Assembly: GCF_030506325.1 (NCBI RefSeq)
Contig: NZ_CP120683.1
Span: 5,035,001 to 5,099,000, forward strand
DNA: 64,000 nt
Direction: 5' to 3'
Source of the DNA: Tunicatimonas pelagia
Lineage (GTDB): Bacteria > Bacteroidota > Bacteroidia > Cytophagales > Cyclobacteriaceae
Part shown: positions 54,846 through 63,629 of the stretch, in pieces
How the letters are laid out: the number at the start of each line of letters is the position of its first letter
Position numbering within the stretch: the stretch's first letter is position 1
Notes under the pieces: generated by a model
The model's database searches: none
Seen by the model: the letters and a program-made list of their open reading frames with translations, nothing else
Told to the model about the DNA's origin: nothing
Translations under genes and position numbers: made by a program

Positions 54846-54886
54846 CAACGAAAATCTACTACTTTAGCACCACAATCCCCCCGACC

Positions 54887-55294
54887 ATGTGGACCTGTCC
54901 CCGCTGTGAGCGAAAGTTTAAAACTCAGAATCAATCGCACTCTTGTGAGAAGAAAGATATTGGCGAGCTTTTTCTGGACAAATCGGATGAACTGGTGCTG
55001 GCATTTGATGAGATTATGAGCCGAGTAATGGAGTGGCAGCCCAGTAGCGTAGGGGCAGCTAAGCACGCGGTGGTATTTACTAATAAAAAAGCTTGGTTGA
55101 TTATCAAACCAATGACCAAGGAACTAGATGTGAAGTTTTACTACCCAGAGCGATTAGAAAGTGATATGCTCAAGAAAGTAGCCCCGTTTGGTAAAAAATT
55201 TGCCCACCACATCCGCATTAAAAGCGAGTTTGAGATAGACAGTGAAGTGATGCAGTTGCTACGATTGGGATACGATTATGCGATGGAGGAATGA
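54887..55294 (+). CDS. DUF5655 protein with N-terminal zinc-ribbon-like motif
   Basis: The 135-residue protein begins MWTCPRCERKFKTQNQSHSC. It carries a C-x2-C pair (Cys4, Cys7) and a H-x-C pair (His18, Cys20) compatible with a small zinc site. The rest (DELVLAFDEIMSRVM, KHAVVFTNKKAWLIIKPM, LDVKFYYPERLE, HHIRIKSEFEIDSEVM) matches the DUF5655 domain, found alone or attached to DNA-related proteins. The function is not known. The start at 54887 follows a word-repeat spacer. Confidence 0.8.
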   Translation: MWTCPRCERKFKTQNQSHSCEKKDIGELFLDKSDELVLAFDEIMSRVMEWQPSSVGAAKHAVVFTNKKAWLIIKPMTKELDVKFYYPERLESDMLKKVAPFGKKFAHHIRIKSEFEIDSEVMQLLRLGYDYAMEE

Positions 55295-55383
55295 ATTGGT
55301 TGTTAAGTTAATACAGCAGGTTATAATCTAGCTATTACCAGACAGCTTTCCGATAGTACGCCCGAGATCAAAAAAAGCTGAAC

Positions 55384-56220
55384 TCAATCAAAACTCAATT
55401 CTCGCGAGGCTTCTCGGCCGAACCCCTGCACTTCCAAATGATTGGGGTGAATGTGTATTACGGCAAAGGTATTCTTGTCGGGCGTGTCTACCATTCCTTT
55501 AAAGTTTAGGTAGTGAATGTCCTTTTTTCGTCCGTAGTTTCCGGCGTGGTTGTGGCCGTTGAAATACGCTACTACGTTACCACTTTGCTCTAAAGCAGTA
55601 ATCACTTCTTCAGCATTCCATAGGTTGTGGGGGTCTTCAGGGTAGAGCGGATAGTGTCCCATCACGATTACTCTCTGGTTGGCTCTTCGGGCTTCTTTTA
55701 ACTGTTGTTCCAACCAACGAATTTGCTGGTTGCTTATTCCTGCATTCCAGGGTTGCGCTTGCGGTCTATTTTCTTTTTGTAGCTGAGTAAGCAGGCTTTC
55801 CGCCCGCTGATGTGCTTCTGTACCGGGTGCGTGAGCGTAAGTACTAACTTCTGTACCATTGAGGACGATGAATCGCCACCCTTGGTGGATAAAACTGTAG
55901 TAGCCAGAAGCGTTTAGTCCTACTCGAGCCGGAACATCCGCTAGAAGTTTCGGGGCTACCGAATAGTCGTGGTTGCCCAGAGTGCGGTAGATGCGGGCAC
56001 TGGCCTGTTGATATTCCTGAAGGATAATATCAAAACTAGCATAATCCCGTTCGATCAGGTCGCCTACATCTAATGTAAAGGCTAAGTCTTGCTGATTGAG
56101 CGTAGTGAGACACTCCGTCAGTTTATCGATTGACTTACGGTAAAAACGCACTTCAGTAGGGGGACAATCGCAGTACTGCACATCGGCAACAACTCCAAAT
56201 GAGAATGAAGGTTCTGTCAC
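55384..56220 (-). CDS. Calcineurin-like metallophosphoesterase (ADP-ribose/CDP-alcohol type)
   Basis: The 278-residue protein reads from GTG 56220 and carries the full set of metallophosphoesterase motifs: GVVADVQYCDCP (D-x-[HQ] region), LDVGDLIERD, RTLGNHDYS, VIVMGHYPLYPE and AYFNGHNHAGNYG. The motif spacing and the CDCPP insertion resemble Mn2+-dependent ADP-ribose/CDP-alcohol diphosphatases of the calcineurin superfamily. No signal peptide is seen, so it should be cytoplasmic. Substrate identity is inferred from resemblance only. It is convergent with the DUF5655 gene. Confidence 0.88.
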   Translation of the reverse strand: MTEPSFSFGVVADVQYCDCPPTEVRFYRKSIDKLTECLTTLNQQDLAFTLDVGDLIERDYASFDIILQEYQQASARIYRTLGNHDYSVAPKLLADVPARVGLNASGYYSFIHQGWRFIVLNGTEVSTYAHAPGTEAHQRAESLLTQLQKENRPQAQPWNAGISNQQIRWLEQQLKEARRANQRVIVMGHYPLYPEDPHNLWNAEEVITALEQSGNVVAYFNGHNHAGNYGRKKDIHYLNFKGMVDTPDKNTFAVIHIHPNHLEVQGFGREASRELSFD

Positions 56221-56227
56221 AGGTTTG

Positions 56228-56277
56228 TTGATAATTGATGACGGATGAAGGTAGTGAATAATAATTGATGAATGCAG
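56228..56277. repeat. Word-repeat fragment (ATTGATGACGGATGAAGG)
   Basis: Single-arm ATGA-type words (AATTGATGACGGATGAAGG, AATAATTGATGAATGC) lie just upstream of the metallophosphoesterase start. No complementary arm was found nearby. Confidence 0.4.
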
Positions 56278-56374
56278 TGCAGTAGCAAGGTTTCTGCTGC
56301 TGATAAGAGGTTGCCACTCCTATTTCCCCCGATGGCAGTTGGGCAAGGTTGATTTCTGGTTCAGTTGAGAAGTA

Positions 56375-59300
56375 CTACTGCTTTATGAGCGAGGTCTGAT
56401 ACGTCTCTCCACGTTGGGTGAAGATCACTACCGAATACATCCCGCTGGGTAAAGAAGCTACGGAAAGACGGAGGCTACTTGTCGGTAGCACTGTTCGGGT
56501 GTACAATTCCTGACCCTGACTATTGTATATTTTGATAGCCCGAACCTCGGCATAGTCTACCGTGACCCAGTTAACGGCCGGATTCGGGTAAATGCGGAAC
56601 CCTTCGTCTACCGGAAGAGATAGCGTGGAAGTAACTTGATCAACTTTTAAATTGAATGTTAATGTAACGGAGTCTCCCGCTTGATCTTGGGCCTGTATTT
56701 GAATTGCTGTTTCGCCAAGCGACTGGGCTGTTATCCGCAGTGAGTCCGCACTAAGCTCCACCTGAGCCACGTTTGGATCGTCGGTCATTGCCTGAAACGT
56801 AAGTGTATCTCCGTCAGGATCGCTAAAAATAGTTGAAAGGCTAACTGCCCACTGCTGGAACTCTACCAAATGCTGATTATCGATTTCCTGCGTCACTAGT
56901 GGAGGTTGGTTGGGAGGTAGCACCGAAATAATTAGTGTGACGCTAGAATATTCACCTACCGGATCGTAGGCATACAGCACTACTTTCTGTTCGCCCAAAG
57001 CATTAGCCTGCCCAATCAGTAGCTTATCTTCAATTCGGAGATCGACCACAGTACTTTTTAGTATATTCAAGTCGTCGGCAGAGAACGAAGGACGAGTAAA
57101 ACTATACGTCATAGAATCCTGATCAGGATCAAAAAACAGTGAATCCAATTGTAGTCTAGCCGATTCACCTTCTAACCGTATTGCTACCAGCAGCGTGTCC
57201 TGAATGGGTTGAGGCGATCGGTTTTCCGGTAGAATGGTTAGCACCAAAGTAGCCTGCGCCTTATTGTCTGCCTCATCAGTAACATTAATAATTCCTTTAG
57301 ATATTCCCTCTTGCTGAGACTTTATTAATAATATGCTATCCGTCACACTCGCTGAGGCGCGAGCACTGCCTTCCCACTGAAAATTAAAGCGCAGCGAGTC
57401 ACCTTCCGGGTCGGTCACAAAGTTAGCTAGATTAAAGCGAGATTCTGCCCGATTAATGACTACCGAAAGGTTAATTATTGAATCAGACCAAACGGGCGGC
57501 TGGTTTGGTTCAATAACGGTCATCGTGACAGGAAGCACCTCCGACTCATCAGCTCCATACAGCAAGCGAATATCGGTACGGTACTGGCCTAACTCCTGGC
57601 CTGCTGTCTGTAGTTTAATATTAATACTACCCGCTTCCCGAGGTGGCAACGTTCCTACGGGGGCTGACAGAACTAACCAATCAGGTAATACTTCATTGAC
57701 TGACCAGCGTAGCGTATCGGTGAAACTGGTATTTTGCAGACGAATTGTTTGGGTGAGGCTATCCCCTTGAACTATCTCTGTCACTATCTCCGCCGGAGTA
57801 AGCAGCAACGGTGGAGGTTCTACTCCTACTCCTTCCAATAATACTATCGTGCTAGGTTGTTGCGGATCATTACTACTTACTGTGAGCTTTCCTTCCTGTT
57901 GATCTAAATTTTCAGGCGAGAATGTTACTTGTATTGTGTATCTTCCACGGGGGGGGATTACTACCTTCTCCTTTTCTACTGCGAATAAATCGTTATCTGA
58001 TATTATGTTATCTACTATGAGTGTATCGGTTCCTGTATTGCGGGCGATCAGCTTTCTATCTCTTGAAAACGTACGGTAAACCTCGCCGAACAGTAAGCGA
58101 CTACTAGACAAGTGCAGTTCAGGAGTTCCTGTAACGGTTAACTGTACCGGAATATTTACCGTTGGGTTGTCTGGATCATTACTGTCTATTCTCAGTTCAG
58201 CCTTTAAGTTACTGGCGTACAGTGAGCGGGCATTCCAGGAAATTCTTATTTCCTGAACTGATCCAGCCGCTACAGTTCCCGAATCGGTGGTCAACTGCAA
58301 CCACTTGCCTAAAACTGCGGCACTATCCAGCGATAGCTGAAATGTAAGCGGACTCTTTCCTAGCGTATTGTCAATAACCAGCGTATCTACCCGTAATTGC
58401 CCGGCTTCTACTGTAGCAGTTAATGCTTCAGGCTGTACTTTGATGCGAGGCGGCTCGTCGGTAGTTGCTCGGATTGCTTTCGACCAGAGCGAAGCGTTTC
58501 CTAGTAGGTCAACCGCGCGAAGAGAAAAGTAGTACGGTGTAGTGTGCTGCAACTTAGCAATGGTAACGGTATCCGCTGTTCCGGCTACACGAGGTAGTTC
58601 GGTTAACTGGCGGTAAGCACTTCCTATCTCATTAGGCTTGATTGGTTTTTTCGATAGGTAAACCTCATAATAAGCCGCTGTCCCTTGCTGTCCATCAGTT
58701 CCGGGAGCCGTAAAATTCAGCTTGACTGAATTAAAAGTAATTGCACCTGCTGATAGGTTGGTGATGGTTGCCGGAGGCTGTTCGGTATCGACTGATAAGG
58801 CCCGATACGCATTTATGCGCCCCACACCCAGTTTAGCTTGATACGACGGATTGATGGAATCAACATTATCAGCTGAGACGAGTAGTATTTGGCTAAGGTG
58901 CTTGCGGGTGAATCCCTGGCGTTGAAACCGCGAGATGGCTAAGGCGGCTACCCCCGTCACGTGTGGAGCGGCCATAGATGTACCCGATAAATAACCGTAA
59001 CTGTTTCCTGGAAATGTGCTTAGCACTTCCGAACCGGGAGCTGCAATATCTACCCAATCGCCGTAGTTAGAAAAATCAGATTTTTTATCGTTATGGTCAA
59101 GGGACGCTACCGCCATAACGGTTGCCAACGAAGCAGGATATGCTGATTCTGCCTTATTAGTCTTATTGTTACCGGCAGCAAACACCACCAGGCCTCCGGC
59201 CATTGGGCCTACTTGAATATTCTGATCAAATTTCTCATCTGTGTTATCGTAACCCGCTCGCTCGTTAAAGTAGCGGATGGCAGATTCTAGCACCTCGCTT

Positions 59301-60262
59301 TTGCCCCCACCTCCCCAACTGTTTTGGGCGATTACGGCTCCGTTGTCGGCAGCATAGACAAAAGCCGCGGGAAAGCCCCCTTGCTTCGACCGACCGAAGA
59401 CTACACAACTCATCAGTTGTACGCCTGCGTTCTCGCCATCGCCTCCGGCTACTCCGGCTACTCCAATCCCATTATTGGTTACCGCCCCGACAGTACCCGC
59501 CACATGAGTACCGTGCTTGTCTGAATAAACCCTTCCTCTACTGGCACTGAAGTCGTAGCCGTATACATCATCTACGTAGCCGTTGCCATCGTCATCTACT
59601 CCAAATTCACCCGTTTTTTCTAACGGGTTTACCCACAAAGCTGGTTGCAAATCTTCGTGGTCGGTATCAATACCGCCGTCTATCACTGCCACAATTACCC
59701 GGCTATCGCCACTATTGAAAAAACGGCCCGCAGCTAGGCGTATATCGGATCCAGCACTTCCTCCACTTTGTCCGGTATTGTTAAAGTGCCATTGGTCTTC
59801 ATACCGGGGGTCATTCGTCAAAACTAACGTATCAGAATCGTCAGTAGTAAAAAGCGTTTGTACCGGAATGGCTTCGGCAGTACTTACCCAGGTGTTCTTA
59901 CAGAATAATGCGGCTAGTTCATTTTCTGGAGTAGATAAAGTGTCGGCGAACTCTACTTCGTACCACTGGTGTAACCCGTATTTCTGATGAGCTTTTTCAA
60001 ACTTATGGGTGCGAGGAAAAACGCGACGGATGCCAGTCACACTGCAATTTTTACTGAGTTTATCTAGGGAGGGCTTTCCAGTAGTGATTGTCTCTGGTGC
60101 GCCGCAGTGTTCGGGAACGGCCTCTTTGAGCTTTACCCAGATCTTATGTTTGGCTACTTCATTTGTCTGAGCTAATACTACGGGTGCTGCCCACACCATA
60201 AAAATGGTGAGCAGAACAACACAATAAGCCTGATTTAAATAAAAACGTACTGATAAATGCAT
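56375..60262 (-). CDS. Multidomain subtilisin-like protease with T9SS sorting signal
   Basis: The start at ATG 60262 (1295 residues) begins the signal peptide (MHLSVRFYLNQAYCVVLL, cleavage near VLAQ). An ATG at 60289 would add nine residues. An N-terminal prodomain-like region is followed by the S8 catalytic domain: Asp195 in VAVIDGGIDTD, His250 in HGTHVAGT and Ser429 in SGTSMAAPHVTG. A fibronectin type III domain (about 500-600), ASH/HYDIN-like beta domains (FGEVYRTF..., about 720-820) and several cadherin-like Ig repeats with PPxW/DPEGD cores come next. The last ~75 residues are a T9SS type A domain (FRIYPNPAVNWV, GMYSVVIF). It is exported and probably surface-retained, degrading extracellular protein. 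Confidence 0.93.
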   Translation of the reverse strand: MHLSVRFYLNQAYCVVLLTIFMVWAAPVVLAQTNEVAKHKIWVKLKEAVPEHCGAPETITTGKPSLDKLSKNCSVTGIRRVFPRTHKFEKAHQKYGLHQWYEVEFADTLSTPENELAALFCKNTWVSTAEAIPVQTLFTTDDSDTLVLTNDPRYEDQWHFNNTGQSGGSAGSDIRLAAGRFFNSGDSRVIVAVIDGGIDTDHEDLQPALWVNPLEKTGEFGVDDDGNGYVDDVYGYDFSASRGRVYSDKHGTHVAGTVGAVTNNGIGVAGVAGGDGENAGVQLMSCVVFGRSKQGGFPAAFVYAADNGAVIAQNSWGGGGKSEVLESAIRYFNERAGYDNTDEKFDQNIQVGPMAGGLVVFAAGNNKTNKAESAYPASLATVMAVASLDHNDKKSDFSNYGDWVDIAAPGSEVLSTFPGNSYGYLSGTSMAAPHVTGVAALAISRFQRQGFTRKHLSQILLVSADNVDSINPSYQAKLGVGRINAYRALSVDTEQPPATITNLSAGAITFNSVKLNFTAPGTDGQQGTAAYYEVYLSKKPIKPNEIGSAYRQLTELPRVAGTADTVTIAKLQHTTPYYFSLRAVDLLGNASLWSKAIRATTDEPPRIKVQPEALTATVEAGQLRVDTLVIDNTLGKSPLTFQLSLDSAAVLGKWLQLTTDSGTVAAGSVQEIRISWNARSLYASNLKAELRIDSNDPDNPTVNIPVQLTVTGTPELHLSSSRLLFGEVYRTFSRDRKLIARNTGTDTLIVDNIISDNDLFAVEKEKVVIPPRGRYTIQVTFSPENLDQQEGKLTVSSNDPQQPSTIVLLEGVGVEPPPLLLTPAEIVTEIVQGDSLTQTIRLQNTSFTDTLRWSVNEVLPDWLVLSAPVGTLPPREAGSINIKLQTAGQELGQYRTDIRLLYGADESEVLPVTMTVIEPNQPPVWSDSIINLSVVINRAESRFNLANFVTDPEGDSLRFNFQWEGSARASASVTDSILLIKSQQEGISKGIINVTDEADNKAQATLVLTILPENRSPQPIQDTLLVAIRLEGESARLQLDSLFFDPDQDSMTYSFTRPSFSADDLNILKSTVVDLRIEDKLLIGQANALGEQKVVLYAYDPVGEYSSVTLIISVLPPNQPPLVTQEIDNQHLVEFQQWAVSLSTIFSDPDGDTLTFQAMTDDPNVAQVELSADSLRITAQSLGETAIQIQAQDQAGDSVTLTFNLKVDQVTSTLSLPVDEGFRIYPNPAVNWVTVDYAEVRAIKIYNSQGQELYTRTVLPTSSLRLSVASLPSGMYSVVIFTQRGETYQTSLIKQ

Positions 60263-60531
60263 AAAAATCAGTGATATAGTACATGCCAAACAAGCCTATT
60301 CTCTCTTTAAATAATTGATGAAAGAGCAATTAAAAAGCTATATTTTTCTTACTAAAATTCTAAAATATGGAAAAAGTTACATTTAACCTAGAAATAAATT
60401 ATAAAGGCTGCTGAGAAAAGAAGCTGCAGAATTGACAAAAGAAGAGAAAAAGCACATCTCGGTAGGATTTGGATTTTTCGGACTTTGTAGGCAAATTATG
60501 AGTTCCCGTTTACCATTTAATTCTTGACGTT

Positions 60532-62628
60532 ATGCGGATTTTAGTCCTGATTTTTTTTCTATTCGGCACCGCTGCTTTTAGCCAGTCAAAAAAGGCGACC
60601 CGCCAGTTTGAGGAGATTCTTTCGTTGCGTAGTGCCTTCAATCCGCAAATTTCTCCCGACGGGAGTATGATTGCCTACCAAGTTCGGAGCACCGACTGGA
60701 AAGAAAATCGTTACGATGAGGAGATCTGGCTCTACAAAGAAGGATATAGTCCGTTTCAACTCACGTACACTGAGAAAGGGAGCAGCATCCAGCCGCAGTG
60801 GTCGTACGATAGCCAATGGATTGCTTTCTTGGCGGATCGGGACGGAGAAAACCAAGTATACATGATTCGGGCTGCGGGGGGAGAGGCCCAGCAAGTGACT
60901 TCGGTGGAGGGTGGTATTCAGCAGTTTTTGTGGTCACCTACGGAGCTACGGATTGCGTTCACCCAGGCCGATAAAGACCAAGAGCAGGAGAAAGAACGAA
61001 AAGAACGCTTCGGAGAATTTGCGGTAGAAGACGAAGAATACGATCAGTACCACTTGTGGACGTTGGCGGTGCAGCCCGACATGTGGCCCCGTCCCGAAGA
61101 AATGCCTTGTACCAGTGATTCTACCGATAATCAAGATTGCATTCAACATCCTAAGCCTGAACAGCTTACCAAAGGGAAATACTTTTCGGTAAGCCAGTTT
61201 TCTTGGTCGCCCGATGGTCAGCAAATAGCTTTTCAGCGGCAAGAGACATCACAATTGCTCTCATTTTTCTCCGCCGACATTGCGGTTATTCACCTAAAGG
61301 ATCAGCAGGTTCGTACACTGGTAAACACGCCTGGCTACGATGGAAACCCGGTTTGGTCGCCCGATGGAGCGTGGATTGCCTATCAGTCGAGCGGTGAGGA
61401 TACACTATCCAACTTCTATAAAAACGGTAAAATTCTCAAGATTTCGGCCAATGGCAAAGGGCAACCTCAACCCATTGCTACTGATATTGACGAGGAGGTT
61501 TTCAACCTGCACTGGAACCCGAACGGCATGTACGCTCTGGCTCGGCAGCGCACACAGCAGTACGTATACAAAATTGATCCTGAAACCGGAAAGTCTAGAA
61601 CAGTATTAGAGAATCCCGATAATGTATACGCTCTCAGCTTTTCACACAACGGTGAAGACTTAGCCCTGCAAGGAAGATCAGCGACGCAGCTTACTGAGAT
61701 ATACACCACCAACACACAACAGTGGGAACCGATAGCCGTCTCCAACATGACTCAGCAAATTCAGAGTATGAAATTGGGCAGCAGTGAAGTAATTCAGTGG
61801 GATAGTCGTGATGGAACAACCATTGAAGGCGTACTCCACAAACCTGCTAATTATGATCCTGCTAAACAATATCCTTTACTGGTGGTCATTCACGGTGGCC
61901 CAACGGGAGTGGACACCCCAACTCCCGTTTTATCTTCGGTATATCCTGTTCACCAGTGGCTAGCAAAAGGGGCATTGGTACTACGACCCAACTACCGAGG
62001 GTCTGCCGGATACGGGGAGGCATTTCGTTCGTTGAATGTTCGTAATCTGGGGGTGGGCGATATGTGGGATGTAATGTCAGGAGTGGATTATTTGGCTGAA
62101 CAAAATATGATCGACACTACCCGGATGGGGGCTATGGGTTGGAGCCAGGGTGGCTACATTTCCGCTTTTTTAACGACCAATACCAACCGCTTTAAAGCAA
62201 TTAGTGTAGGGGCGGGTATCTCTGACTGGACAACCTACTACGTTAGCACCGATATTCACCCGTTCACTCGGCAATATCTACAAGCCACTCCCTGGGATGA
62301 CCCGGAGGTTTACGCTAAAACCTCGCCCATGACCAATATTCGCCAAGCCCGTACTCCTACCTTAATTCAACACGGTGAAAATGACCGGCGGGTGCCTATT
62401 TCCAATGCGTATAAACTGTACCAAGGGCTGAACGATGTAGAAGTAGCCACTAAGCTTATTGTATACAAAGGTTTCGGACATGGTATTGATAAACCCAAGG
62501 AGCGATTGGCGGCGGTGTGGCATAACTGGGAGTGGTTTAACCAGTACCTATGGGAAGAGTCGGATGAAGATATTGTAGAGGCTACGGTAGAGAAACCGGA
62601 GAAAAATATGAATAAACCCGAACGTTGA
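60532..62628 (+). CDS. Secreted S9-family prolyl oligopeptidase-like peptidase
   Basis: The 698-residue protein has a signal peptide (MRILVLIFFLFGTAAFS). A seven-bladed WD/PD40-like propeller follows (about 30-420: DGSMIAYQVRSTDW, FLWSPTELRIAF, WSPDGQQIAF, VWSPDGAWIAYQ). The C-terminal alpha/beta-hydrolase domain carries Ser538 in GWSQGGY, Asp618 in HGENDRRVP and His650 in GFGHGID. The arrangement matches dipeptidyl aminopeptidase/acylaminoacyl peptidases, which cut small peptides. The charged tail after the His is longer than usual. The 242-bp spacer to the divergent S8 protease shows no recognised feature. Confidence 0.94.
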   Translation: MRILVLIFFLFGTAAFSQSKKATRQFEEILSLRSAFNPQISPDGSMIAYQVRSTDWKENRYDEEIWLYKEGYSPFQLTYTEKGSSIQPQWSYDSQWIAFLADRDGENQVYMIRAAGGEAQQVTSVEGGIQQFLWSPTELRIAFTQADKDQEQEKERKERFGEFAVEDEEYDQYHLWTLAVQPDMWPRPEEMPCTSDSTDNQDCIQHPKPEQLTKGKYFSVSQFSWSPDGQQIAFQRQETSQLLSFFSADIAVIHLKDQQVRTLVNTPGYDGNPVWSPDGAWIAYQSSGEDTLSNFYKNGKILKISANGKGQPQPIATDIDEEVFNLHWNPNGMYALARQRTQQYVYKIDPETGKSRTVLENPDNVYALSFSHNGEDLALQGRSATQLTEIYTTNTQQWEPIAVSNMTQQIQSMKLGSSEVIQWDSRDGTTIEGVLHKPANYDPAKQYPLLVVIHGGPTGVDTPTPVLSSVYPVHQWLAKGALVLRPNYRGSAGYGEAFRSLNVRNLGVGDMWDVMSGVDYLAEQNMIDTTRMGAMGWSQGGYISAFLTTNTNRFKAISVGAGISDWTTYYVSTDIHPFTRQYLQATPWDDPEVYAKTSPMTNIRQARTPTLIQHGENDRRVPISNAYKLYQGLNDVEVATKLIVYKGFGHGIDKPKERLAAVWHNWEWFNQYLWEESDEDIVEATVEKPEKNMNKPER

Positions 62629-62703
62629 TTGACCTCTGTTTATACCGTTCAAATTCGCAGTAGCATTTCCTTTCATCCTTACCGCTTTTCTACTATATTG
62701 ACT

Positions 62704-62908
62704 AGGGCGTGTTGACATTCATGCTAACGAGGGATTTCGGAGGTAGTTTTCGTCCGATTTAGGCCATCGTGGCGCGACACTTGAGAAGGCCAATGTCGCG
62801 CCACGATGGCCTAAGCATTGGCCGCCGAAAGTCGCCGGGGTCCGGTAACGAAAAGCAGGCGAAAAATAACCCGAAATTGCTGTTTAAGTTTGGATGTCAA
62901 CACGCCCT
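62704..62908. mobile_element. Miniature inverted-repeat element with GGGCGTGTTGACAT ends
   Basis: The ends CTAGGGCGTGTTGACAT (62702-62718) and ATGTCAACACGCCCTAG (62894-62910) are perfect complements. TA or CTAG lies at each border, consistent with a target duplication. Inside, a perfect 19-bp hairpin has arms 62761-62779 and 62794-62812 and a 14-nt loop. No transposase gene is present, and open frames crossing it are incidental. The ends resemble those of the element at 48393-48556 (GAGCGTGTTTG). It takes up most of the spacer 62629-62991; nothing else is seen there. Confidence 0.65.
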
Positions 62909-62991
62909 AGAGACCCAATTGGCAACAGTTATGCTTATTTTCAGAGCCTATCCGTACTCGACCGTCATTACCCATTTTTCACATAAATTTT

Positions 62992-63462
62992 ATGCTTATG
63001 GATCAGATGATTGCAGAATCTCAGCCAATGTCGATGGAACGCAACATTGATGAAATGTACCACAACAGCCTAGACTGGCAGTCGGAGGTATCATTATGGA
63101 AACAGGAACTAAAGTTCTTTCAAAAGATGCTCGATACCTATACTAGGAAATGCCTTTCGGTGCAGCAAAAACAGCGGCTGAGCCACCTTCAAAACTTACT
63201 TATCTACTATAACGGTGAACTACTTGACCAATTCAAACAACAAACCCGCCGTCATGTAAAATACCTCTCCCACCAAATGGAAGAGGAAAGCTCCCTAAAC
63301 CTTAATGAGTATCAGCAAAAATTTGGTGGATTGAGCAACCACCTAGCAGCATTTGCTACTGAGTACCGCCGCTATAAGAAAGACTTCTTTACCTTGATGA
63401 GCGAACTTATTGACCAGTCGAGCGAGAAAGAAGCGTTGGCTGAACCCATTGGCACCGATTAA
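62992..63462 (+). CDS. Hypothetical helical protein
   Basis: The 156-residue protein has no signal peptide. It is predicted mostly helical, with coiled-coil-like text (WKQELKFFQKMLDTYTRK, QKQRLSHLQNLLIYYNGEL, KKDFFTLMSELIDQSSEKE). The start is ATG 62992 or the in-frame ATG 62998 two codons later. It resembles short uncharacterised cytoplasmic proteins of Bacteroidota, but I recognise no named family. A good terminator follows the stop, so the gene looks genuine and monocistronic. Confidence 0.65.
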   Translation: MLMDQMIAESQPMSMERNIDEMYHNSLDWQSEVSLWKQELKFFQKMLDTYTRKCLSVQQKQRLSHLQNLLIYYNGELLDQFKQQTRRHVKYLSHQMEEESSLNLNEYQQKFGGLSNHLAAFATEYRRYKKDFFTLMSELIDQSSEKEALAEPIGTD

Positions 63463-63493
63463 GTATTTTCTAGTACCAGAATAACCCGTACGT

Positions 63494-63526
63494 AAAGTGG
63501 ACTTCTATCAAGTCCACTTTTTTTTT
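63494..63526 (+). terminator. Rho-independent terminator
   Basis: AAAGTGGACTT (63494-63504) pairs perfectly with AAGTCCACTTT (63510-63520) around a 5-nt loop. A T tract follows to 63526, 32 bp after the stop of the helical protein gene. Confidence 0.88.
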
Positions 63527-63629
63527 GCCTATTCAACGGCTATGTCGTCTGGCTTACACCTCACGTGCGAGCGTAGTGTCTACTTTGCACCAAGTAAAAC
63601 ATATGTTTAACCTAACCTATCACAACGCT

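Noticed and set aside
62769-63050. A 93-codon frame across the miniature element
   Set aside because: Its first half is the palindromic interior of the element and its end overlaps the helical protein gene in another frame.
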